Positions 9,396 to 18,111 of a stretch of 64,000 bases of DNA are shown in pieces (within the stretch, counting starts at the first letter, position 1; the number at the start of each line of letters is the position of its first letter). The stretch is from JBBIQV01 sp964555285 (GTDB lineage Bacteria; Nitrospirota; Nitrospiria; Nitrospirales; Nitrospiraceae), in the NCBI GenBank assembly GCA_964555285.1, contig CAZKRM010000015.1, positions 1 through 64,000 on the forward strand, given 5' to 3'. Under the pieces are notes generated by a model, which was not told the origin of the DNA, made no database searches, and saw nothing but the letters and a program-made list of their open reading frames with translations. A program made the translations under genes and the position numbers.

Positions 9396-10553
9396 ATGTC
9401 GCGTGACGGCAATCAACGGATGGCAGGCTTGGCCCAGTCCGAGATCCGGGCGATGACCCAAGCCTGTGCGCGGGTGAAGGGCATCAACATGGCCCAGGGC
9501 GTCTGCGACACGCCATCGCCGGCTGTCGTGCTCAAGGGAGCGGTGGCCGCCATCGACCGAGGCCTAAACACCTACACGCGCTTCGACGGTCTAGCAGAAC
9601 TGCGTCAGGCCTTGGCGCGCAAGCTGGCAGACTACAACGGCATCGCAGCAGACCCCGAGACCGAGGTGACGATCAGTTGCGGCGCCACCGGCTCCTTCCA
9701 CTGCGCCTGCCTGGCGTTACTCAACCCCGGCGATGAAGTGATCGTGTTCGAGCCGTACTATGGCTATCACATCAGCGCATTGGTGGCGGTGGAGGCGGTG
9801 CCTCGCATGGTGCGGATGCAGGCGCCTGATTGGGCCTTTTCGTTGAGCGATGTCGAACGAGCGGTCACGAGCAAGACGAAAGCCATTGTCGTCAACACGC
9901 CGGGTAATCCGTCCGGCAAGATCTACAGTCGGCAGGAACTGGAAGGGATCGCCGAGCTTGCCCGCCGCTATGACCTCTTCGTGTTCACCGACGAGATCTA
10001 CGAATACTTCCTCTACGATGGCCGGCGACACGTGAGTCCGGCAACGCTCCCCGGGATGGCGGAACGGACGATTACCATCGGCGGCTACTCGAAAACCTTC
10101 AGCATCACCGGTTGGCGGATCGGCTACAGCGTCGCGCATGAGCGGTGGGCGCAATTGATCGGCGCCATGAACGATCTCCTCTATGTCTGCGCGCCGGCCC
10201 CGCTTCAATATGGCGTTGCTGTGGGTATTCAGGAGCTGAAGCCGTCATTCTATCGAGAACTGGCCGGCGAGTATCAGGCCAAGCGCGATCAGTTCTGCCG
10301 CGCGCTGACGAAGGCCGGCTTGCCGCCGTCAATTCCACAAGGCGCGTACTACGTGCTGGCGGATGTGTCTCGGTTACCCGGCACGAGTGGCAAGGAGCGA
10401 GCGCTGCATCTGCTCGAGAAGACCGGAGTGGCAGGTGTCCCCGGCGAGGCGTTCTTTTCAGGCCCCGAGGGCCATCGCTTCATCCGCTTCTGCTTCGCCA
10501 AGACCGATCCCGATCTGGACGAAGCCTGCCGCCGGATTGAACGGCTGGACTAG
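9396..10553 (+). CDS. PLP-dependent class I/II aminotransferase
   Basis: A 385-residue fold-type I aminotransferase of the AspC / kynurenine-transaminase group. The PLP lysine is K233 in GGYSKTFSITGWRIGY. The motifs NTPGNPSG (phosphate and substrate binding) and FTDEIYEYF (Asp for the pyridine nitrogen) are intact. The length is typical. It transfers amino groups between amino acids and 2-oxo acids in the cytosol; the amino-acid specificity cannot be read from the sequence. It converges on cysQ with a two-base gap between stops. Confidence 0.9.
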   Translation: MSRDGNQRMAGLAQSEIRAMTQACARVKGINMAQGVCDTPSPAVVLKGAVAAIDRGLNTYTRFDGLAELRQALARKLADYNGIAADPETEVTISCGATGSFHCACLALLNPGDEVIVFEPYYGYHISALVAVEAVPRMVRMQAPDWAFSLSDVERAVTSKTKAIVVNTPGNPSGKIYSRQELEGIAELARRYDLFVFTDEIYEYFLYDGRRHVSPATLPGMAERTITIGGYSKTFSITGWRIGYSVAHERWAQLIGAMNDLLYVCAPAPLQYGVAVGIQELKPSFYRELAGEYQAKRDQFCRALTKAGLPPSIPQGAYYVLADVSRLPGTSGKERALHLLEKTGVAGVPGEAFFSGPEGHRFIRFCFAKTDPDLDEACRRIERLD

Positions 10554-10555
10554 GA

Positions 10556-11347
10556 CTAGGATGTGGCTGAGGTGGGGCGACCCTGCCGGAACAGCAACCT
10601 CACGCGCTCCTGAGCGCCGGGGCCGGACGCCATCAGCCCATGGAAGACCGGCGTCGGTCGATTGAAGCGGAGTTCGTTGCCCGAACCGTCACGCACAAGA
10701 CCGCCGGCTTCCTCCACCAGGAGAGCCCCCGCTGCGAGGTCCCATTCGTTCTCACGCTCGTAGGTCACAGTGGCGTCCACCCGGCCGGCGGCGACGAGCG
10801 CGAGGGCATAGGCGATCGAGCCCATGGGTTGACACTCGACCTCGGCAGCCATATGTGCCAGCCTGCCACTGTTGAGCTCGGACGGATTCACCAAAATGAG
10901 CGGGCGGGACGAAGCGGTCTGTTTGACTTGGATGGGCTTGTCGCTCAAGCGCGCTCCATGCCCGCGTATGGCGGTGAAGAGTTCGTCGGTCGAAGGATTA
11001 TAGATCGCTCCCAGGACCGGCCGGCCTTCCTCAACCAACCCAACCGAAATGCAGAACTGGGGAAGCCGCTTGATGAAGGCCTTGGTGCCATCGATCGGAT
11101 CGATAATCCAGACGCGTTTCTTGTGGAGGCGTTCGGGATTGTCGGGCAGTTCCTCCGAGAGCCATCCATCGTCTGGAAACCGCCGGCTCACCCGTTCGTG
11201 AACGAGGCGATTCACTTCCAAATCGGCCGAGGTCACCGGCGACCGATCCTTCTTGATGTGCGTCTCAAACCCGTCAGCCGCAAGCTGCATCGCGCGCGCT
11301 CCAGCCTGTCGCAGGGCTTCGCAGAGCACGGATAATTCTTCATTCAT
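10556..11347 (-). CDS. cysQ: 3'(2'),5'-bisphosphate nucleotidase CysQ
   Basis: A 263-residue member of the inositol monophosphatase superfamily. It is assigned to CysQ, which hydrolyses 3'-phosphoadenosine 5'-phosphate to AMP during sulfate assimilation. Metal-binding residues are visible in SEELPDN (Glu 65/66), DPIDGTKAF (residues 83-91) and NEWDLAAGALLVEEAGG. A second superfamily member at 54240 looks more like SuhB. The start is ATG 11347. Confidence 0.9.
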   Translation of the reverse strand: MNEELSVLCEALRQAGARAMQLAADGFETHIKKDRSPVTSADLEVNRLVHERVSRRFPDDGWLSEELPDNPERLHKKRVWIIDPIDGTKAFIKRLPQFCISVGLVEEGRPVLGAIYNPSTDELFTAIRGHGARLSDKPIQVKQTASSRPLILVNPSELNSGRLAHMAAEVECQPMGSIAYALALVAAGRVDATVTYERENEWDLAAGALLVEEAGGLVRDGSGNELRFNRPTPVFHGLMASGPGAQERVRLLFRQGRPTSATS

Positions 11348-11504
11348 GCCGATCTCCTCACTCGTTCCGCCTCGAAAGGCGTTCGTGACCAGCGTAGCAG
11401 GTCATAGCCGAAGTTCAAAGCACGACGCGCTCTTCGGTCGGTGGAGAAAGCAGGGGTTTTTCAAACGGAAGAAGTGGCTCTGAGGAAAGACAGAAGGCGA
11501 GACG

Positions 11505-11891
11505 TTACTCGCCGACCTCTACCCGATCGACGAAGTAGGTCGTCTCGCCGAAGCAGGTGCCGGGGAGGTAGCGAAACTCCTTGTAGTGCAACACGACCCG
11601 TTTCCCCATCACGCCGGACAGTTTCTGGGCGACCGCCTCGTCCCAGACCGTGAAGTTCCACAGCACGGGCGCGACGCCGGGGACCGTCGTCATGGCGAGT
11701 TCACCCTCGTGCGTCTTGCAGATCCATCCCTTGTTCGAGAATTTCTGCAAGTAGCCGGCTCGATCCCCGTCCGAGTAACTCCAGTTGAACACGATCAGGA
11801 GATAGGCAGCTCCGCCGAAGAGCAACAGCGTCAGGAAAATCTTGGGCCTCCAGAGCCAGAGGACAGGGAACAGGATGGCGGACCAGTTCAT
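11505..11891 (-). CDS. Conserved hypothetical single-pass membrane protein
   Basis: A 128-residue protein with one N-terminal membrane helix (about residues 5-33, WLWRPKIFLTLLLFGGAAYL). A soluble domain follows that contains YLQKFSNKGWICKTHEGELAM and a C-terminal β-rich part (VLHYKEFRYLPGTCFGETTYF). I recognise the family only as conserved and uncharacterised. It starts 21 bases downstream of the leuD stop and may be the last gene of the leuC-leuD transcript. Confidence 0.75.
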   Translation of the reverse strand: MNWSAILFPVLWLWRPKIFLTLLLFGGAAYLLIVFNWSYSDGDRAGYLQKFSNKGWICKTHEGELAMTTVPGVAPVLWNFTVWDEAVAQKLSGVMGKRVVLHYKEFRYLPGTCFGETTYFVDRVEVGE

Positions 11892-11912
11892 GCGTTTCTC
11901 ATGTCGGGGGGG

Positions 11913-12530
11913 TCAGCGGTCCGAGAAGAGCCACGGAGCCTCGGTTTTCCGCCGTGTCTCGTAGGCTGCGATGGCTGCCTCGTGCTGCAGCGTGAGGCCG
12001 ATCGAGTCGAGGCCTCGATAGAGGCAGTCCTTCCGGAATGGATCGACCTCAAATCGGTAGTGGGCCCCTTCGGGGGTGACCACGTTCTGTGCCGCCAGAT
12101 CCACGGTGAGTTGATACCCTGGTTTGGCTGACACCGACTGGAAGAGCGCCTGGACTTCTTCTGCTTTGAGCACCACCGGCAAGATCCCGTTCTGGAAGCA
12201 GTTGTTGTAGAAGATGTCGGCGAAGCTGGGGGCGATGACGCACCGGTAGCCTTGGTCGAGCAAGGCCCAAGGTGCATGCTCACGGGACGACCCGCAGCCG
12301 AAGTTGTCACGGGTGAGGAGAATCGTCGCCCCCTGGTAGCGAGCTTGGTTCAGAAAGAAGTTCTGGTCCGGAGTCCCATCCTTCTGCTTGCGCCAGTCGA
12401 AGAAGAGTCCCTCCCGCAGCCCGGTGCGCTTGATCGTCTTCAAGAATTGCTTCGGGATGATCTGATCCGTATCGACATTAACGCGATCGAGCGGCGCGAC
12501 GATCCCGGTGAGCGCTGTAAAAGCTTGCAT
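11913..12530 (-). CDS. leuD: 3-isopropylmalate dehydratase small subunit LeuD
   Basis: A 205-residue LeuD, which with LeuC isomerises 2-isopropylmalate to 3-isopropylmalate in leucine synthesis. Family motifs VNVDTDQIIPKQFLKTI near the N terminus and NFGCGSSREHAPWAL (swivel-domain active-site loop) are intact. I chose ATG 12530 (MQAFTALTG) rather than an open upstream extension to 12584, because the extension reads into the hairpin repeat. No strong ribosome-binding site is visible at this start. Confidence 0.95.
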   Translation of the reverse strand: MQAFTALTGIVAPLDRVNVDTDQIIPKQFLKTIKRTGLREGLFFDWRKQKDGTPDQNFFLNQARYQGATILLTRDNFGCGSSREHAPWALLDQGYRCVIAPSFADIFYNNCFQNGILPVVLKAEEVQALFQSVSAKPGYQLTVDLAAQNVVTPEGAHYRFEVDPFRKDCLYRGLDSIGLTLQHEAAIAAYETRRKTEAPWLFSDR

Positions 12531-12545
12531 AGCGAATCCAGTTAG

Positions 12546-12614
12546 GAGTGCTGAGTGCTGAGTTCTGAGTTGAAAGGCGAACACTCATGACTCAGAACTC
12601 TAAACTCAGCACTC
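12546..12614. repeat. Heptamer-type hairpin between leuC and leuD
   Basis: Two 25-nt arms (12546-12570 and 12590-12614) pair at 22 of 25 positions around a 19-nt loop. The left arm is made of 7-nt units of the form GAGTGCT, GAGTGCT, GAGTTCT; the right arm is their inverse. It fills the leuC-leuD gap, so the bicistronic transcript would carry a stable stem between the two cistrons. It may affect mRNA processing or the relative expression of the subunits. Confidence 0.85.
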
Positions 12615-12615
12615 A

Positions 12616-14019
12616 TCATGGCCACTGTCGTATGTCCACGAAGTGTCCTTCCACCGCGGCGGCGACCGCCATGGCAGGCGACACGAGGTGCGTCCGCCCG
12701 CCGGCCCCTTGCCGGCCCTCGAAGTTACGGTTGCTCGTGGAGGCGCAGCGCTCGCCGGGCTGGAGGAAATCGGCGTTCATGGCGAGGCACATGCTGCACC
12801 CGGCTTCGCGCCACTCGAAACCCGCTTCTTTGAAGACCCGATCCAGCCCTTCCTGCTCCGCTTGTTGCTTCACCAACCCGGACCCCGGGACGACCATCGC
12901 ATGCACGCCCGCAGCGACCTTCTTCCCTTTGGCGAAGCTCGCCGCCAGACGCAGGTCCTCAATCCGGGAATTCGTGCAGGAGCCGATGAAGACCCGATCG
13001 ATGGTGATGTGATCGATCGGGGTGCCGGGAACCAGCCCCATGTATTCGAGCGCCCGTTCGGTCGCCTTGCGCGAGTGTTCGTCCGGCATTTGGCGCGGGT
13101 CGGGCACCTTCCCATCTATGCCGGTCACCATGCCGGGGCTTGTCCCCCAGGTGACTTGCGGTGCGATCTGGTCCGCACGAAGCTCCACCGTCCGATCGTA
13201 GACGGCTCCCGGTTCGGTGACGAGCCGGCGCCAGGCCTTCGCGGCCCGGTCGAACAGGTCGCCCTTCGGCGCCATCGGCCGGCCCTTCAGATAGGCGATC
13301 GTGTGGTCGTCCGGGGCGACCATGCCGGCCCGGGCGCCGGCCTCGATGGACATGTTGCACAACGTCATGCGGCCTTCCATCGTCAGCGCACGGATGGCCG
13401 AGCCGGTGTATTCAATCACATAACCTGTGCCGCCGGCGGTGCCGATCTTGCCGATGATGGCCAGGATCACATCCTTGGCCGAGCACCGGGCGGCTAAGGT
13501 TCCGTCGACGCGAATCTCCATCGTCTTGGGACGGTTCTGAATCAGGCATTGCGTCGCCAGCACGTGTTCGACCTCGCTGGTGCCGATGCCGAAGGCCAAC
13601 GCGCCGAACGCTCCGTGGGTGGAGGTGTGCGAGTCGCCGCACACGATGGTCATGCCGGGCAGGGTGAAGCCCTGCTCGGGACCGATGATGTGGACGACGC
13701 CCTGCCGGGGGTCGTTCATGCCGAAGAACGTGATGCCGAAGTCGCGACAGTTGTCTTCCAGCGTCTGGATCTGTTTGGCGCTGACCGGGTCCGTAATCCC
13801 CAGGCGGCGATCTGTCGTCGGCACATTGTGGTCGGGTACCGCGAGCGTGGCATCGGGCCGCCGTGGGCGTCGGCCGGCGAGCTTCAAGCTCTCAAACGCT
13901 TGAGGCGACGTGACCTCGTGAACGAGCTGGCGATCGATATAGAGCAGGGTCGTGCCGTCCGGTTCCTCCCGGACAAGGTGCGCGTCCCAAATCTTGTCGA
14001 ATAACGTGTTCCCAGACAT
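12616..14019 (-). CDS. leuC: 3-isopropylmalate dehydratase large subunit LeuC
   Basis: A 467-residue aconitase-family enzyme, the 4Fe-4S subunit of isopropylmalate isomerase. The iron-sulfur ligands lie in GSCTNSRIEDLRLA and GCSMCLAMN, and the substrate motif VCGDSHTSTHGAFGALAFG is present. The length is normal. The start ATG 14019 follows GGGAGTAG. leuD lies downstream, separated by the hairpin repeat. Confidence 0.97.
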   Translation of the reverse strand: MSGNTLFDKIWDAHLVREEPDGTTLLYIDRQLVHEVTSPQAFESLKLAGRRPRRPDATLAVPDHNVPTTDRRLGITDPVSAKQIQTLEDNCRDFGITFFGMNDPRQGVVHIIGPEQGFTLPGMTIVCGDSHTSTHGAFGALAFGIGTSEVEHVLATQCLIQNRPKTMEIRVDGTLAARCSAKDVILAIIGKIGTAGGTGYVIEYTGSAIRALTMEGRMTLCNMSIEAGARAGMVAPDDHTIAYLKGRPMAPKGDLFDRAAKAWRRLVTEPGAVYDRTVELRADQIAPQVTWGTSPGMVTGIDGKVPDPRQMPDEHSRKATERALEYMGLVPGTPIDHITIDRVFIGSCTNSRIEDLRLAASFAKGKKVAAGVHAMVVPGSGLVKQQAEQEGLDRVFKEAGFEWREAGCSMCLAMNADFLQPGERCASTSNRNFEGRQGAGGRTHLVSPAMAVAAAVEGHFVDIRQWP

Positions 14020-14160
14020 GTTTCTACTCCCAACGCTCCCCCCGTCTTTCGGTCGAGCGCACGAGGTGCGACGAAGGGAATGACATTATACATAGTTCGA
14101 CCCCGCTCAGCACAAGGGCCGACCCCTTGCTTTAGATTTCCGCACCGCCTGCCGACAAAG

Positions 14161-14364
14161 ATGGACATGGACACGGAACACGTCGATCTTGATCGGGTCA
14201 CGATTCCTCGCTGGACCATCCGGCGAGATCCGCGCTCGCATGGCTGTCCGATTTGCGGCTCAGCCATTGTGCGGATCAAGGCCGAGGCCAGACGCATCTC
14301 GTTCTGTACCTGTCGGCTGGTGGAGTATCGTGTCATCCCCAAGGCGGGGAAAACAGCCGAGTAA
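14161..14364 (+). CDS. Small CPIC/CTC zinc-binding protein
   Basis: A 67-residue protein with a central HGCPICGSAIVRIKA segment followed by SFCTCRLVEYR. The four cysteines suggest a small zinc knuckle. It is charged and has no signal peptide. Start ATG 14161 is preferred over an open extension to 14080. It is divergent from leuC. The function is unknown; such proteins are often regulators or accessory subunits. Confidence 0.55.
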   Translation: MDMDTEHVDLDRVTIPRWTIRRDPRSHGCPICGSAIVRIKAEARRISFCTCRLVEYRVIPKAGKTAE

Positions 14365-14446
14365 CTCGTCGTCCGCGCCTCCCAGGACTCTCGCCCCTCA
14401 GCCGCGTCTTGAATACCCACAGAAGACGTGTTACCACGACAGGCGC

Positions 14447-14986
14447 GTGACCTCACAGGCTCACGCGCCTGTGCATTGTCATGAAGGTCGCTCCGTGCAC
14501 TTGCCCGACAGTTGGAACCATCCCACCATCATTGCCTGGTGCCGACTCCTGCTGGACAGCTACCGCCACTGGACGGGCCGCGAGTTGATCAGCCGAACGG
14601 GAACGGCAGAGGACCAAGCCCGCGCGCTCTTCGAGGCGCCGCTTGTCGTCGTGTCCCACGGGACGCAGGACGATCCGATCCTCAATTATGGCAATCGCGT
14701 GGCGTTGGAGCTGTGGGAGATGGGGTGGAATCAGTTCGTGAAGACACCGTCTCGCCTGACTGCGGAACCGGTGGACCACGTGGAGCGGGAGCGCATGTTA
14801 GCGCAGGCGCGTGCCCGAGGGTATATCGACGACTACAGGGGAGTCCGGATCTCGCGGACCGGCAAGCGGTTTCTAGTCGAGAACGCGCTGGTCTGGAACG
14901 TCATCGATGCGCAGCACCGGCGAGTCGGCCAGGCCGCGACGTTTTCGCGGTGGACGTTTCTCGCTTCCTCTCGGGAGTCGAGATAG
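14447..14986 (+). CDS. MEKHLA domain protein
   Basis: A protein of about 179 residues with a MEKHLA domain (a PAS-related fold). Diagnostic segments are WCRLLLDSYRHWTGREL, VVVSHGTQDDPILNYGN, ALELWEMGWNQFVKTPSRLTAE and a C-terminal VWNVIDAQHRRVGQAA. The domain occupies nearly the whole protein, suggesting a stand-alone ligand-binding or sensor module. The start is uncertain: GTG codons at 14447, 14471 and 14495 are all in frame and none has a clear ribosome-binding site. Confidence 0.75.
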   Translation: MTSQAHAPVHCHEGRSVHLPDSWNHPTIIAWCRLLLDSYRHWTGRELISRTGTAEDQARALFEAPLVVVSHGTQDDPILNYGNRVALELWEMGWNQFVKTPSRLTAEPVDHVERERMLAQARARGYIDDYRGVRISRTGKRFLVENALVWNVIDAQHRRVGQAATFSRWTFLASSRESR

Positions 14987-15018
14987 CCACCTCGCAACGG
15001 CCCGCCCCGCAGAGTGCG

Positions 15019-15642
15019 TCAGGTCCACAATTCCAGCGGGCTTCGGTGCACGATGGCGCGGAGAATGTCGCTGGTTGTGAGCATGCCGACCGGGCGGCGG
15101 GTCCCGTCGAGGATCGGGATCGCGCTCACCCGCTCGTCGAGCATCACGCGAGCGACCTCTCGAATCTCGGTGGTGGGTGTTGCGGAGAGCACGCGGGTGC
15201 TCATGACCTGCGCGAGTGTGTAGCGGGCTGCCGGACCTGGAGTCGCAGCGGATTCAAGGTCCTGCCGATATCGAAGCAGGTCTCGATCCGAAATCATTCC
15301 CACCAGTGTGCCATGGAGCGACGTGATGGGAAGATGTCGAAGCCCTTTCCGGTTCATCAACGTCCAGGCCTCAGCCAACGTGGCATCCGAGGGTAGCCAG
15401 GTGACCGGCGTACTCATCAGATCCTGCGCAAGGAGCGCGGGCCTCGCCGGCGGGGCAGCCTGCGCCTGCTGGTGATAGGCCTGTTGGGCGGCGACGAACG
15501 AGTGGTCGGGAGCCGGGTGTTGCTGATCCTTCGTGGTGTCGTTCGCGCCGACGCCCTCCACGCGAGGGGAGGCAGGTCGCGGAGACACAAATTTTGCAGG
15601 ATACGCTTCGACGACCCCATTGACGGCCAGCACCACCGGCAT
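15019..15642 (-). CDS. Tandem CBS-domain protein
   Basis: A 207-residue protein with a pair of CBS domains at about residues 75-205 (MSTPVTWLPSDATLAEAW... and MSTRVLSATPTTEIREV...). These form a Bateman module that binds adenosyl ligands such as AMP, ATP or SAM. The N-terminal ~70 residues are Pro/Ala/Gln-rich and probably disordered. The start at ATG 15642 follows an ideal GAGGAGGG site six bases upstream. No catalytic domain is attached, so it probably regulates a partner. Confidence 0.85.
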   Translation of the reverse strand: MPVVLAVNGVVEAYPAKFVSPRPASPRVEGVGANDTTKDQQHPAPDHSFVAAQQAYHQQAQAAPPARPALLAQDLMSTPVTWLPSDATLAEAWTLMNRKGLRHLPITSLHGTLVGMISDRDLLRYRQDLESAATPGPAARYTLAQVMSTRVLSATPTTEIREVARVMLDERVSAIPILDGTRRPVGMLTTSDILRAIVHRSPLELWT

Positions 15643-15775
15643 GGCGACCCTCCTCAACGTCTGTATCGGACGGCGGGGGGAAGTACTGAAGCGGTTCACC
15701 GGCAGGATGTTGAAAAAGGCCGCCGTAATCCCCTAATCTTCGTCTCTCAAAACGCGTCAAGGAGAGTTTCATCCG

Positions 15776-16528
15776 GTGAGCACAACGCTGACAGGAAGAG
15801 TGACGGTTGCCGGATGGTGCGCAGTCGCCTTGCTCCTGGTAGGCTGCGGCCAACAGACCTGGGAGTCGGCGATGGCGGCGGGCCACCAGGCGATGCGGCG
15901 CGGGCAATACGCCGAGGCGGAGCGGATCTTCTCTGCGGCGGTGGTCAAGGCGGAGGCCTTCGGCCGCGAGGACCGCCGCGTGGCCGTGACACTGTCCCAG
16001 CTCGCGCAGGCCTATGCGGCGCAGGGCAAAGATGTCGAGGCGGAGCCGGTGTATCTCCAGGCGTTGAAGATTTATCACACGGTCCACGGAGAGAATCACG
16101 TCGATGTTGCCGCGACGCTCAACAACCTGGGCGTGTTGCACCGCAGGCACGGACAATATGCGGATGCGGAGCCGTTGCTGTCCCTGGCATTGGCGATCAA
16201 AGAACACGTCTTAGGCCGCGACCATCCCGACGTGGCGTTGAGCCTGGCGAATCTCGCCCTGCTGCATGTGGCTCAAGGGCATGACGTGCAGGCGGAGCCG
16301 TTGTACCGGCGCGCGCTGGCGATTCGTGAGAAGACCCTGGGTGCTGAGCACCCCGATGTGGCGAAGAGCCTGGAAGACTACGCAGCGGTGCTGCGCAACT
16401 TGCAGCGAGTGGATGAGGCAGCCAGGTTGGAACAGCGGGCGAAAGCGATCCGACGCGCATCGCCGACCCCCGCCACACCGTCAAGAAGCTCTCGGGTTGA
16501 ACCGGCCGGGCCGTCCGGTGTAGCGTAA
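15776..16528 (+). CDS. TPR-repeat lipoprotein
   Basis: A 250-residue lipoprotein with a lipobox LLLVGC at residues ~20-25, then kinesin-light-chain-type tetratricopeptide repeats. Three or more 42-residue units are visible (EAEPVYLQALKIYHTVHGE..., DAEPLLSLALAIKEHVLGRD..., QAEPLYRRALAIREKTLGAE...). It probably sits in the outer or inner membrane facing the periplasm, as a protein-protein scaffold. The start is GTG 15776. The C-terminal 25 residues are Ser/Pro-rich. It is the first gene of a run of four envelope genes on this strand. Confidence 0.85.
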   Translation: MSTTLTGRVTVAGWCAVALLLVGCGQQTWESAMAAGHQAMRRGQYAEAERIFSAAVVKAEAFGREDRRVAVTLSQLAQAYAAQGKDVEAEPVYLQALKIYHTVHGENHVDVAATLNNLGVLHRRHGQYADAEPLLSLALAIKEHVLGRDHPDVALSLANLALLHVAQGHDVQAEPLYRRALAIREKTLGAEHPDVAKSLEDYAAVLRNLQRVDEAARLEQRAKAIRRASPTPATPSRSSRVEPAGPSGVA

Positions 16529-16546
16529 CGAGACGGGAGGAGCACT

Positions 16547-16747
16547 ATGCAGCCAATTGCCCGCTTCGTCGGCATCGTGTGCCTTGCCCTGGGCTTCGTG
16601 AGCGGCATGTACGGCCTCGACCATCCCGGCTCGACCTGGCTGCGCACGGCGCTGGGTCTGCTCGTCACCGGCATGCTGGCCCAGGGGTATGCGCTGTACT
16701 GCTCGATCCAGCGCATGCGGGAGCAGCGGGATGCTCAGGGACGATAA
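16547..16747 (+). CDS. Small two-helix membrane protein
   Basis: A 66-residue protein with two hydrophobic helices (residues ~5-23 and ~32-53) joined by a GLDHPGSTW turn, and a charged C terminus. It follows GACGGGAGGAG. The stop overlaps the next gene's probable start. Function unknown; it sits between a TPR lipoprotein and another lipoprotein. Confidence 0.65.
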   Translation: MQPIARFVGIVCLALGFVSGMYGLDHPGSTWLRTALGLLVTGMLAQGYALYCSIQRMREQRDAQGR

Positions 16748-17222
16748 CATCGTGACACCGACTCGAGAGACGACCGAACCGAAGCGACGAGGGTTGCCGT
16801 GGCCGGTGTGGGCGGTGCTCGCCGCCCTGGTCCTGGTGACCGGCTGTGGCGGCCCCTGGCGAGACAAATATTTCAAAAAGGGAATCGATCGGCTGACAGA
16901 AGAGCAGGTTGTGGAGAAGTTCGGGCCGCCGCATACCGCCAAGACACCGGCCCTCGGGGGCGACACGGTCTGGACCTATCGCTATCCCATGAGCGATAAA
17001 GAACTCCACCCCATGGACCCCAGAAACTTGACGAAGGACGCGGCGGCTGCCGGCCAACAAGCCGCCGCCGCGCTCGGCAAGGGCCCAGGCAATGAAGGAC
17101 CGCGGGAAACGCTCTACTGCTACCGCTACACGCTCGTCTTCAATGAGGCCAAGGTGTTGAAGAGCTGGAAGCGGGAGGACTGCATCCCGCGCGACGGCGG
17201 GGACACCGCGTCCTCGAAGTAG
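16731..17222 (+). CDS. BamE/SmpA-like lipoprotein, hypothetical
   Basis: A protein of about 163 residues. After a basic n-region and a hydrophobic segment comes the lipobox LVTGC. The mature part contains RLTEEQVVEKFGPPHTAKT followed by a VWTYRYPM strand, which resembles the helix-helix-strand fold of SmpA/OmlA (BamE) domains. An Ala-rich insert separates this from a CYRYTLVFNEAKVLKSWK strand. The start is ATG 16731, overlapping the previous gene, or GTG 16752. It probably faces the periplasm. Confidence 0.65.
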   Translation: MLRDDNIVTPTRETTEPKRRGLPWPVWAVLAALVLVTGCGGPWRDKYFKKGIDRLTEEQVVEKFGPPHTAKTPALGGDTVWTYRYPMSDKELHPMDPRNLTKDAAAAGQQAAAALGKGPGNEGPRETLYCYRYTLVFNEAKVLKSWKREDCIPRDGGDTASSK

Positions 17223-17273
17223 CGTCGCCGATCAGTCCCCTTACTTTTACCTTTTATCTGCGGAGGCAGCTCG

Positions 17274-18110
17274 ATGATGCAGCAGTGGCTTCCCAGTACC
17301 GACAGCGTGTTTTTCCTGGATGGACTCAAGTCGCTGATTCTTCTGCTGGTCGTCCTCATTCTGCGGACGGTTCTCGTTCGATCTATCGCCACACACTCCC
17401 ATTTGACCACCGAGGCCAAGCTTCGGTGGCTCGTCACGATCCGGAACACGATGGTGTTCGTGTTCGTGGTCGGCCTCGTCTTTATCTGGGCGCACCAACT
17501 CGAGGCCTTCGCCGTCTCCCTCGTCGCCATCGCCGTCGCGCTCGTGCTGGCGACGAAGGAACTGATTCTCTGTGTGAGCGGCGCCGCGCTCCGGTTGGGA
17601 GCCAGTGTCTACTCCGTTGGAGACCGGATACAGATCGCGGGGTATCGCGGCATCGTGCTCGATCAAGACCTCTTCGCCACCACGCTGCTCGAAGTGGGAC
17701 CCGGCCAGGCTTCGCATCTGGCGACGGGGCGCGCCGTGGTGTTCCCGAACAGCCTGCTGTTCACCAATGCGCTCGTGAACGAGAACTATACGAAAGAGTA
17801 CGTGCTGCACATGACGACGATTCCCCTGACGAGTGAGGAGGACTGGCGAAAAGCGGAACGCGTCCTGCTCGACGCCGCTGAGGCGGAATGCGGGCCGTAC
17901 CTCGCTGAAGCCACGCGCCACATGCAATCGTTGGAAGAGAAGAACCTGTTGGAGTTGCCGTCCATGGAACCGCGGATCACCATCCAGCTGCCTGAACCGG
18001 GACGCATTCACCTGCATCTGAGGTTCCCTGCACCGTCGCGTGGACGATCCAGAGCGGAACAATCGATCCTGCGACGGTATCTCGATGAGATGACCAAGAA
18101 AGGCGAGTAG
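17274..18110 (+). CDS. MscS-family mechanosensitive channel
   Basis: A 278-residue small-conductance mechanosensitive channel protein. Three to four helices lie within residues ~12-110. The pore-lining helix region (VALVLATKELILCVSGAALRL) leads into the β domain (YSVGDRIQIAGYRGIVLDQDLFATTLLEV), where family members have G-D-x-I-x-I. The C-terminal cytoplasmic domain follows. It releases solutes under membrane tension. Ribosome-binding site GGAGG. The exonuclease gene follows after one base. Confidence 0.85.
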   Translation: MMQQWLPSTDSVFFLDGLKSLILLLVVLILRTVLVRSIATHSHLTTEAKLRWLVTIRNTMVFVFVVGLVFIWAHQLEAFAVSLVAIAVALVLATKELILCVSGAALRLGASVYSVGDRIQIAGYRGIVLDQDLFATTLLEVGPGQASHLATGRAVVFPNSLLFTNALVNENYTKEYVLHMTTIPLTSEEDWRKAERVLLDAAEAECGPYLAEATRHMQSLEEKNLLELPSMEPRITIQLPEPGRIHLHLRFPAPSRGRSRAEQSILRRYLDEMTKKGE

Positions 18111-18111
18111 G

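Noticed and set aside
12643..13497. 284-residue plus-strand frame opposite leuC
   Set aside because: leuC is complete with all iron-sulfur motifs; the opposing frame has no homology I can see.
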